NCBI GenBank assembly: GCA_010909165.1
Contig: VJWM01000116.1
Coordinates: 682,001 to 746,000, forward strand
DNA from: Anthoceros angustus
Lineage: Eukaryota > Streptophyta > Anthocerotopsida > Anthocerotales > Anthocerotaceae
Direction: 5' to 3'
Length of the DNA stretch: 64,000 nucleotides
A program made the translations under genes and the position numbers. Below are positions 16,341-25,540 of the stretch, in pieces. The notes beneath the pieces are model-generated. The model was not told the origin of the DNA, made no database searches, and saw nothing but the letters and a program-made list of their open reading frames with translations. Every line of letters starts with the position of its first letter. Position 1 is the stretch's first letter.

Positions 16341-16870
16341 CCACGGGGCATCAACAGTACCGCGTGGAACCTGGAGACGTTTTCAAACACGAATACCCAC
16401 ATTCCCGAGCATGAGCATGACTCCATCGGCCCTTTCCCAGGTCTTCCACCAAGCTACAAGCTTTCAACAAGGTGACAAAAGTGAACCTGTCAGGCTGCAC
16501 CCCTTCCCCCTGCATTTGCTCATAGCACGAGAGAGCCTCCTGACATCTCCCCGCCTTGACATACCCTGAAATAATGGGTGTCCAGAGAACTGCTCGGCTC
16601 GATAGCTTCTGAAACACACGCAGCCCCTCCTCAATTGTCCAACAGTTCACCAGGGTGGTTACAACAAGCTCACTCAAGCTTCTGTTCCACGCCAACCCAC
16701 GTCGTTCCAAAGGGCCTGCAGTTTCTTGGCCTCGGGAAGGGCCCTCTGTTTCATGCACGCATGCAACAGATTCCTGTACATGTTCACTGACGGCACGCTG
16801 CCCGGCTCGTCCATGTACAGAAGGGAGTCCATAGCTCAGTCCAGACATCCCTCCTTGCTTACTGACTGCT
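16340..16870 (-). pseudogene. Pentatricopeptide-repeat protein fragment with a frameshift
   Basis: PPR proteins bind organellar RNA in plants. Reading down from about 16840, one frame gives NMYRNLLHACMKQRALPEAK. A different frame then gives LVNCWTIEEGLRVFQKLSSR, GYVKAGRCQEALSCYEQMQ and GVQPDRFTFVTLLKACS, clear PLS-type PPR motifs. The frame change near 16690, the absence of a start and the loss of repeats on both sides indicate a fragment. A single sequencing indel could explain the shift, but not the missing rest of the gene. Confidence 0.7.
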
Positions 16871-17156
16871 GTGACTTGGGCTCTGCCTTTGCCACTGTAA
16901 CTCGTAACTCTTCTCTGATGGCCGATCGGCCCAGCCGCCGGGCCTCGCTGCGTTTGGAGGCCACCGACCCGAGCTAGAAAAAGGCGAACTGTGACGATTG
17001 GCAGCCACGCTACTGTGTGCGTAGGTACATAAAAAGGACTTCATTTCATTTTGAGCTTCGCCTGCCAGTCTGGTCTTCCCCTTGGCTTCTTGCCCGCTCT
17101 CCTTCGTCTCCGCGCCTGCCCTCCCTCCCTTTCTGTTGGTCACACAGACGTTCGCC

Positions 17157-17429
17157 ATGGCTGCCTGCGTAGATATCAGCCCTCCCACCATCCCTTCTCC
17201 TCTCTGCGACATCGCCGTCGTCAACCCAACCCTGTCCGAGCTGTTGAGTCCGGCAGTCGTCCGCCTCCAACCCGACGTTCCAGCTCCCTTTTCTGCAATT
17301 GGGAAGCTCTTTGATCATTTGCGCTCCGCTCTGGAGGATGGCGCATCTCTCAATTCCGTTTACCCTGCCCGCGGGGTCTCCAAAACAGCCGCTGCAAGAA
17401 TCCTATTTGCGACCAGAAGCGGACGATAG
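17157..17429 (+). CDS. Hypothetical small ORF, possible leader of a decayed gene
   Basis: An ATG in a strong plant context (GCCATGGCT) follows a pyrimidine-rich stretch that looks like a 5' UTR. The frame MAACVDISPPTIPSPLCD... runs 90 codons to a stop. No domain is visible. A PPR fragment lies 240 bp downstream on the same strand, so this may be the targeting leader of that decayed gene. Function unknown. Confidence 0.3.
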   Translation: MAACVDISPPTIPSPLCDIAVVNPTLSELLSPAVVRLQPDVPAPFSAIGKLFDHLRSALEDGASLNSVYPARGVSKTAAARILFATRSGR

Positions 17430-17659
17430 GTCGTTGCCAGGGGCAGGAGCACTTTGGATCATGGTGCCTCTCCTGCGGAATCCAGCTCTCCGGATAAGCC
17501 TGAATCTGGCAGGCGTACAGGATCGGAAATGGGCGTGCAGGATGAGAAATGGCCGTGTGCACCAGGCCCTTGGAGCCCTGGAATCTCTGGAATCCCTGGC
17601 TTTAAGTCCATGATCGCAGTGTCGAACTTGGGCACGAGTCGAATGCATACTTGGGGAAC

Positions 17660-17865
17660 CCTACCCTCCCATGTATTGCATGTGGAGGTAGGCTAGAGGG
17701 AGCCATGGATGTGCACACCAGGGTGGGCAAACCTAAGGAGGCCATACAGATGTACCATGAGATGCGTAGGTCAGAATGAAGGCGAATGCTCGCGCCTTTG
17801 TAGCTGCCCTGTCAAAAATGAGCTGGAGGTGGAACCTGCTCAACTTAGTCGGGTCTTCCAGGTGG
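17660..17865 (+). pseudogene. Short PPR fragment
   Basis: One frame reads VGKPKEAIQMYHEMRRSE and then a stop. One base later the frame MKANARAFVAALSKM continues the motif. Together these look like the end of one PPR repeat and the start of the next, separated by a 1-bp shift. Too short to be functional. Confidence 0.5.
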
Positions 17866-18089
17866 GAGTCAATCTTAGTTACGGCGTAGAGGCGAGCGGG
17901 ATTGCAGGGGTGGTTGAGGTGTGATTGTAATTGTTGACTGGCAGAGGGTTCAGGAGTGTGTGGCGGACTTCGAAAACACTGTAGCAGATTGGCTTGCTGC
18001 GAATCAAGCAGGCAGGCACACAGACAATATCGTCACCCTCTGCTGAAGCTGTTACTGCAGTAAAAGGAATGGCGGAAGCTGCAAAAGCA

Positions 18090-18905
18090 GAGAAAGTCCA
18101 CCTTTGCAATGCACCTACCCATCCTTGAGGGAGTAGCTGAGGAGAGGACAAGATTCCATGTTGCTGTGCAGACCGTCCAGAGCGAATGGAAACCTCAGTC
18201 GATATAGGCGACACTCCGGTGGATGTCTGTTCTCACCACATTCTTGAAGGCCAAGAGTGACCTGGACCTGTCCAATGACCATCCCTTTGTCCAGGTTCGA
18301 TGGGGCCATTGCCTGCTTACACTTGTCAAGAAGTGCCGGAAGAAGCTTGTCTTGAGCATGAGTGGGGGCCCTTGTATGTTCTGCTCCTCAATACTCACTT
18401 CAACAGGCGGCATAGCTATGAGGGTCTGGCCCTGAAGCAGACGCACTTGGAGCTGGTGTCATCGTTGGTGAGAAGCTACCTGCCTTGGAGGACCTCTCTC
18501 ACAATCTGGCGATTGAAGCAGTGGGTTTCATTTCATTGCCTCTCCCCACCAAATCCGCGGCTTCAGGTGGGGACCATAACTTTTTTCACTCCGTAATGGC
18601 TGGCGGACTGTCTCTAGCCATGGTCTGCGATCTCTAACTGCTACCATTGGAATATGCTATGATCCTCCCTGGTGGGACGATACTTTCAGCAATGCGCGCC
18701 TGCTGTTGCTGATTTGGAGCCCGTCATGCCTACTCTCTTCATGCACTTTCTGAGGTCATTCGAGGGACCTGTTGAGAAGGCCAGTGCATCATCGCCCGTA
18801 CAGCGATTTGTTCGGCGTGAAGGTATGCTTGCCTTCAACTCCAATGCTAGGCTGAAAGCTAGGACCACTGCTGGACCACTGCTTTTCTGCTGCATCCCCA
18901 TCAAG
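18090..18905 (+). pseudogene. Decayed N-terminal fragment of proteasome activator PA200 (BLM10 family)
   Basis: PA200 caps the 20S proteasome. Broken frames match its N-terminal region in order. First comes a leader like EGVAEERTRFHVAVQTVQ, interrupted by an in-frame TAG near 18205. Then ATLRWMSVLTTFLKAKSDLD, VQVRWGHCLLTLVKKCRKKL, a +1 change into PLYVLLLNTHFNRRHSYEG, and KQTHLELVSSLVRS. After more stops come MPTLFMHFLRSFEGPVEKAS and LAFNSNARLKA. The order and spacing follow plant PA200 as I remember it. Stops, frame changes and the missing rest of a roughly 1800-residue protein make it a pseudogene fragment. Confidence 0.7.
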
Positions 18906-19105
18906 GGGGTCAGCTCAGGTCAACTTGAGATTATCAGGCGAATAATTTGTAGAAATTGTTTTAGGTTGATATTTTGATTTAAATTTTTTAAAAATTATGA
19001 CCAAGGTTTTTCAGTCGAATCTGTATCCGACGATCTATGATATGCTTCTTACTAACTATGATATGCTTCTAATACTATGGTAATCGAAACGTTACCAATA
19101 CGCCG

Positions 19106-19262
19106 TTTCATGCCGTCGGAGTGTCCAATTTGAGACCCAATAAGCCATTTCATGCCGTCAAGGCGTCCCAATTTGAGACGCAATAAGCGTTTCATGCCGT
19201 CAAAGCGTCCCAATTTGAGACCCAATAAGCCCTTTCATGCCGTCGAGCGTCTCAATTTGAGA
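19106..19262 (+). repeat. Tandem array, four units of 42-43 bp
   Basis: Units start at 19106, 19148, 19190 and 19233 with TTTCATGCCGTC, followed by a GTCCCAATTTGAGAC-like core and CAATAAGC. The units abut directly with no unique spacers, so this is a minisatellite. Confidence 0.9.
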
Positions 19263-20134
19263 CACTTTAGGGATTAAGACCTGCACATGGGATGAGAGAT
19301 CTGGTGGTGATGGCTCCTCAAGTGATAACAGGGACGATGATTTTTCTGAGCTTGTGGACTGGAACATGCACTCAACCCCTGGCACCCCCGCTCAAGGGCT
19401 GAATGATCTTATCCGTGCTCCGATGAAGATAGGAGAGCGACATATAATTGGCGCTGATCTGGAGGCTGCCCTCCACACTTTCGCAGACCAGGGAAGTAAC
19501 TTACAAGCCTTTGTGGAGGGGGTGGTGGTGTGGATCATCGTCTCCTTTACCAAGAAGTTGTAAAACATGCTCAACTGTTCTCCCAACTCAGCCTGTGAAC
19601 CAAATGCAATCTGCATCCTCTTTGCAACTGTGCGAACAGCACTGATGCGCTTCAGAGAGAAAGCCATCAAGCCATCCCATTACGCCTATTCTGCAATCTC
19701 AGGTGGATGAGACTTTGAAGCTGTGAGACATTTTCGGGCTGCTGGACAAGTCCACTATGAAGCGAGGTATGGTTGATCTCGATACACTCTTTGCGCCCTT
19801 AGTGGTCATGGAGTCCCCCTGTTCACCCAATAATTGGTCTTTCATGATTCCAACGCCTTCCCCATCTGCAAAGAGGTTTCACTCTCAGCTGTAATGGGTG
19901 GTCTGTCTCTCTAGTAGACATGGCCCGGTTCAGTAGTTTTTATTTTTGCTCTGAGTAGACATGTTCCGTTCAGTAGTTTATTTTTACTCTAATTAGACAT
20001 GTTCCATTCAGTAGTTTTTAATTTTTCTCTGGCTTATGTAAACCAATATCTTGCTATAGGGTTAGCTAGGCCATGTAACCACCTCATCATTTATCAGATT
20101 CTTTTAATGCGAAAATATTTCTACATTAAAAGAG
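19263..20134 (+). other. Unassigned region between the minisatellite and the reverse-transcriptase element
   Basis: An open stretch at about 19280-19563 reads LNDLIRAPMKIGERHIIGAD and then ALHTFADQGSNLQAFVEG before frames break; I do not recognise it. From 19910 to 20030 a TAGACATG..CCGTTCAGTAGTTT-type unit repeats three times imperfectly. Probably mobile-element debris. Confidence 0.35.
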
Positions 20135-22290
20135 AATGATACTATGACCGTCAAGGACACTCCCTGTCCAGTTTGTGCTCTGCTCTGGTGTGGCATTAAA
20201 GGGGTAAAAACCCACGTTAGGTACATACAAAAAGACTTTGACCAGACTACTTGGGCTGCCCAAGTACGTCTTGCGACCTCCACCAGCTCCGTGGCTTAGG
20301 TTCCAGCGTCCAGTGTCGTCCTTCTAGGGTGCCTCTCTCATCATGGGAATGGTTGCGTGCTTAGCAAGATCACATCCTTGGGTTGTTCGAAACACCTTTC
20401 TTTGGATCACCTTGTGCTCGACTCCCAGGACGAGCTGGCGTAGTGTCTTCTTTTATACACTTGGTGTGTATGCGCGTTATGCGGGACTTGGTCATCGGAG
20501 GTCGCCACCGCCCGCCGCTGGCCAAGAATTGGGCATCTCTTAAAGAAGAGGCATTGGGGCTTCCAAGTTCGAGAGAAATCCGCGCTGCAGGTGGAACAAG
20601 CCCTGCAGCGTTGCAAGTTGTTAGATCAAGCATGTGAATATGCCTGGGCTACCAGGGCTCTCCGCTCCCTTCCTTTGGCCCATGCTTCTGAGGAGACCTT
20701 TGCGGCCCTTCGTGCCCTCCATCTAGCCCCGAAGGATGCCATCCCCCCGGACACGCTCGACTATGTCCCGGAGGATCCCTTCTCCCCGGACCGTGCAGCT
20801 TTTGCTCTGGCTCTCTTTACGGCCCCACGTCTTTCTTCTGCCGAGCTGCCAGGCTGCCAGGCTGTTCAATAAGGTCCCGAAGATGCTCAAACACCATCCC
20901 TACTACTTTCCATCGCCTACTACAGGGCCCTTTCCAGGGCTGCTTGCTCTGCGCGTGACTGTGTCTTCCCGTCGCTGGCAGATGACTCTCACATCCTTGG
21001 GCCTGGCGACAAGGTCAAGGAGACCTTCCAGCTCTTCTCCCATGGGCTGTCTTTGGTTGGCTTAAAAGTCAAGCTCTCCAAGTGCCGCATCTGGTCCCCG
21101 TCGAATATCCTCCCCACTTTGCAGTTCCCTGCTAGGGAGATTGCTCCGGCCTTGGGTCTAGGGATTATGGGGGTCCCCTTTGGCTCCCCTAACTTCATTG
21201 GAAGCTTCCTGGACTAGGCTGGAGGACCTGTCCCATGTTGAGGACCTCCCCTTGTTGGGGGATGCTCATGCGGCCTTTAGAATTCTTTTCTCCTGCTTCG
21301 CTAGGCGCCCTGGTTATTTCATCTGCACTCTCCCCCCGTCTTCGGTTCTCCTGTCTCGACATCAGGGGTTTGACAGGAAGATAATGGATACTCTTAGTGG
21401 TGTCATGGGCCCAAGCGCTTTCGAGTGCCCTGCGGGCGATTTGGCTCGCTGGCAAGCGTCCATGCTAGTGCAGTTTGGGGGCGCTGCCCTCCTCTCACTG
21501 GAGGTTTCTTCCTCGATGGCTTTTTTAGGTAGCTGGGTCCCATGAGCTCCTGCTTCGGCCTTTTGCTTCATCCTCCTGGATAGACCCTTTTTGGAAGATC
21601 TTGTGTCTAGTGTGGAGGAGGGAACCTTCCCTCTTCAAATTTCCTTGAGGCAGGCTAGGGAAATGCTTTTTGCGAATGCTTTGCGGGATTTTCCTCCTTT
21701 CTCGACATTCATCTCCGATGGTTGCAAGGGGTTGCAGGCCTGTGTTGTTGCTTGAGGAGTAACTCGTCCAGGCTTTCTAGTCCGTCCTCTTGGACTCCTC
21801 CATCCTTAGGTCCACGAGAGCTGGGCTTCGATCTTGTTCTGGTAAAGGCGCAAGCGCTTGGCTTCTAGCTCGTCCATGTACACAGGGTTTTGTTGTCAAC
21901 CCAACCACCTTTACCATTGCGATGCGATTCCGTCTTGGCCTGCTTCAGCCTGTGGTGTCTTCTCTTCTTATATGCGAGTGCAGCTTTGTCCTCGATGACT
22001 CTGAGGTATACCTTGCTCGCTGTTCCCATGCGGGTCATCGCATCGCCACCCACGACGCTATCCATGATGTCATGTTTGCCATAGCTCGCGAAAGCAGCTA
22101 CATGACTTGGAGGGAGCGAGGGTACATACTTCAAACAAGTTGTCTCGAGCAGAGTCAGCAACCATAAGATCCGCCACCAAAACCTGGTCACCGCAGACAA
22201 AATACAAGTCAGCCCTAATTGAGCGCACATAGCGAGTCTCCATTGCCCTTCAAAGGGCTCTCTCGACGGCAATCCTTAACAAGGCGACGA
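20135..22290 (+). mobile_element. Decayed reverse-transcriptase element
   Basis: Multiple broken frames on the plus strand form one retroelement-type protein. The N-terminal part has a CPVC zinc-finger start followed by GIKGVKTHVRYIQKDFDQTT. Near 20980-21060 the frame SLADDSHILGPGDKVKETF is an RT active-site box (LADD in place of YADD), followed by LKVKLSKCRIWSPS. The downstream 'connection' region includes LLGDAHAAFRILFSC, DRKIMDTLSGVMGPSAFECP and ARWQASMLVQFGGAALLSLE. The C-terminal part has WLLARPCTQGFVVNPTTFTI and CSHAGHRIATHDAIHDVMF. Several frame changes and stops make it non-functional. I know this architecture from non-LTR-type RT proteins of early land plants. I see no LTRs, poly-A tail or target duplication. 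Confidence 0.65.
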
Positions 22291-23235
22291 CGGCAGGTGA
22301 CGCTTCTTCCTCTTTCTTTGTTATTTGTAGGCCATTTGTTCTTCCTGCATATGATGTTCTAGGCGCAGTAGCTAACTTTAGGTAAGGAGCTTAGTCGCTC
22401 CTTTTCACCTTGACCCCCTAGGTCAACCTTCATTGTCTCACTATGCAACATAACATATTATGAAAGGGTAATATGTAACATAATAATAAATATGGAATGG
22501 TAAGGATGTAATGTGATAAAAACTATGAAAGGGTAAAAATGTTGTTGCAAAGATTCATTGGTTTTCCTCGTTGGCTTGGCTGATCATATATCTTCTTATC
22601 TTCAAAAACCTTCTTCTTAGAGGGTATGATTTCTAGAATTCTAGAACAAGGTCTCATTATTATAATTATCAAAAAATGTATATTATATAACCTGGTTTTA
22701 GTCATTGTGTTTGGACTTGATAACAATAACACTTAAGTATGTTTTCTTGTTTGACGAAGTAGTCATTGCTCGTTCAAATATAGCTCTGTGTGAAGCTATT
22801 TCCTTTGCTACAGCTCTTGTTCCCTCAATCTCTTATAGTGTACTTTTACTACCTTTAGTGTATGTTGCTATGCAATTCTTTCCAGCCCACCTTTCACCAC
22901 CCCAAGTCTCCTACCCTCTGCCATGTAACTCCTACCACCCACCCCAATCCTATCCACCTGGAGCGCAAGTCTTAAAAAAAGTGAAGGTTTAGTGATGTGG
23001 AATCCAAAAAGAAGTCTCTCCAGATACCAAATATAGAAGAAGAAGAAGTGTATTATAACTGGTGTGCAGAAGCAGCATCACTAGTGTCCGATGAGCTGTG
23101 AGGGGCGATGAGTAGAATCCACGAGAACGGAACGGGCAGTAGAAGGCCAGGAGACCGGTTAACGGATGTACCTGAAAAACGGCAGGCCATAATGCGGGCC
23201 TAACCAGCACCCAGCAGCCATTGATGAGGTCGCAC
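22291..23235. other. AT-rich spacer before the duplicated RLK promoter
   Basis: No coding or RNA feature I can support. Contains short imperfect repeats such as TATGAAAGGGTAA (22459 and 22525) and a GAAGAAGAAGAAG run near 23035. Confidence 0.4.
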
Positions 23236-23720
23236 GGAACGGGGAACGGGGAGCGGGGAGGCGTGGTGACGGGATCAGGGGCGGGCAGGCTGGTGCAAGT
23301 CGCAACCAACATGAAACATGAATGAACGAAGCAGAAGCAGAAGCAGAAGCAGAAGCGGAACAGAAGCGATGCAGTCTCGGTTCTCGGTTCTCGGTTCTCG
23401 GTGGGTGGTCGGCCTCGGCAGCTAGCGTGTCGGCTGAAGGCGCGGCCCCACACGCTCCCTTATCACGTCAGTCCCTCTCTCTCTCGCCCTCTCCCTCTCC
23501 TCCCCATCCGCGGGGACAGAAGCCACCCGCGCAGGCTGGCTTCAGACATGGCCTCTTGTTTACTCCCTGCCCGCAAATATCCCGGCCCGGCCTTCCGCCT
23601 GCCGCCTGCTGCCTGCTGCCTGCTGCCTGCTCGTACCGCCATACGGCCCGCGGTTAAAGTCGCCACCAACCAGACTGGCCCCAGGCCGCTGGCCGTTGCT
23701 CCCTCCCGCGCCTGTCCCTG

Positions 23721-23780
23721 ATTAATATTAATATTAATATTAATATTAATATTAATATTAATATTAATATTAGTACTAAT
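23721..23780. repeat. (ATTAAT)n palindromic microsatellite in copy 1
   Basis: About eight to nine alternating ATTAAT units ending in ATTAGTACTAAT. The run is self-complementary. The equivalent run at 24876-24929 has fewer units. Confidence 0.9.
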
Positions 23781-24267
23781 GCGGGCTGCCGGGCCCGGGC
23801 CGGAAGCCTCAGGCCTCCAGCCTCCGGCCTTGAATCGCTCCTGCCCCAAGTGCCCAACTGTTGAATGCAGCTCCCGCGCCCTGGATCCCGCCGATCCGAC
23901 CCAACGTTAACGCCACGCACACCTCTCTCCACTTCTGTCTCCTTCCCTTCTTCACTCCCGGAGCCGGGGCCGGAGCCGGAGCCGGAGCCGGTGCCAGCCG
24001 TACGATTGTTGCTCCCACCCGCTTCCCGACGCCCTCGCCTCCCAATTCCGGTCGTGAAAGCGGCAATGGACGGCGGGCCCGGGCAGGGATGGGGCGGTGT
24101 GGCCAGCAATTTGGGGCGCTGAGGCGCCCCATGGCGGAATTCGGAGCTGCGGGGAAGCTTCCCCGCCTCCGGCTCCGGCTCGCTGCCCAGAGTTGGAGCT
24201 CGCGAAGGGGAAGAGCACGGCCATTGCGCGGCCCGGCTGTGTGAGGCCGGATCCCAAGCTTGTGGCC

Positions 24268-24333
24268 ATGGGATGGGGATGGTGGTGCAAGATGTTGCTG
24301 CTGGCCTGTGTGCTGCATTGGGCGCTGCTCTCG
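24268..24333 (+). other. Duplicate first exon (signal peptide) of the RLK gene
   Basis: Encodes the same 22-residue start as the RLK exon at 25412: MGWGWWCK, then a hydrophobic stretch and LLS. It is followed by the same GTATGA donor. It could act as an alternative first exon if spliced past copy 2 to the acceptor at 25633, or it may be an assembly duplicate. Confidence 0.6.
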
Positions 24334-24392
24334 GTATGACAATGTGGGATGATGCAACATGAGTTTGTTAGTCGCTGGAGGTGTGGCACAGG

Positions 24393-25540
24393 GGAACGGG
24401 AACGGGGAGCAGGAGGCGTGGTGACGGGATCAGGGGCGGGCAGGCTGGTGCAAGTCGCAACCAACATGAAACATGAATGAACGAAGCAGAAGCAGAAGCA
24501 GAAGCAGAAGCGGAACAGAAGCGATGCAGTCTCGGTTCTCGGTTCTCGGTTCTCGGTGGGTGGTCGGCCTCGGCAGCTAGCGTGTCGGCTGAAGGCGCGG
24601 CCCCACACGCTCCCTTATCACGTCAGTCCCCTCTCTCTCTCTCGCCCTCTCCCTCTCCCTCTTATCCGCAGCGGGGACAGAAGCCACCCGCGCAGGCTGG
24701 CTTCAGACATGGCCTCTTGTTTACTCCCCTGCCCGCAAATATCCCGGCCCGGCCTTCCGCCTGCCGCCTGCTGCCTGCTGCCTGCTCGTACCGCCATACG
24801 GCCCGCGGTTAAAGTCGCCACCAACCAGACTGGCCCCAGGCCGCTGGCCGTTGCTCCCTCCCGCGCCTGTCCCTGATTAATATTAATATTAATATTAATA
24901 TTAATATTAATATTAATATTAGTACTAATGCGGGCTGCCGGGCCCGGGCCGGAAGCCTCAGGCCTCCAGCCTCCGGCCTTGAATCGCTCCTGCCCCAAGT
25001 GCCCAACTGTTGAATGCAGCTCCCGCGCCCTGGATCCCGCCGATCCGACCCAACGTTAACGCCACGCACACCTCTCTCTCCACTTCTGTCTCCTTCCCTT
25101 CTTCACTCCCGGAGCCGGGGCCGGAGCCGGAGCCGGAGCCGGTGCCAGCCGTACGATTGTTGCTCCCACCCGCTTCCCGACGCCCTCGCCTCCCAATTCC
25201 GGTCGTGAAAGCGGCAATGGACGGCGGGCCCGGGCAGGATGGGGCGGTGTGGCCAGCAATTTGGGCGCTGAGGCGCCCCATGGCGGAATTCGGAGCTGCG
25301 GGAAGCTTCCCGCCTCCGGCTCCGGCTCGCTGCCCAGAGTTGGAGCTCGCGAAGAAGAGCACGGCCATTGCGCGGCCCGGCTGTGTGAGGCCGGATCCCA
25401 AGCTTGTGGCCATGGGATGGGGATGGTGGTGCAAGATGTTGCTGCTGGCCTGTGTGCTGCATTGGGCGCTGCTCTCGGTATGACAATGTGGGATGATGCA
25501 ACATGAGTTTGTTAGTCGCTGGAGGTGTGGCACAGGGGGA
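24393..25540 (+). repeat. Tandem duplication upstream of the RLK gene, copy 2
   Basis: Second unit of the direct repeat. The copies meet at a GGAACGGGG-type sequence also found where copy 1 begins and copy 2 ends, so the breakpoints share short homology. This copy carries the first exon joined to the RLK coding exon. Confidence 0.92.

Larger units (their letters stand above)
23236..24392 (+). repeat. Tandem duplication upstream of the RLK gene, copy 1
   Basis: About 1.15 kb, directly followed by copy 2. Contains a GAAGCA run, a CT-rich block, a TTAATA-type microsatellite and an exon encoding a signal peptide with a GTATGA donor. Differences from copy 2 are nearly all short indels in homopolymers or microsatellites (for example TTTGGGGCGC versus TTTGGGCGC near 24113/25261). 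Confidence 0.92.

Noticed and set aside
19106-19262. Possible CRISPR-like array
   Set aside because: Units are contiguous with no unique spacers and the DNA is plant nuclear. It is a minisatellite.
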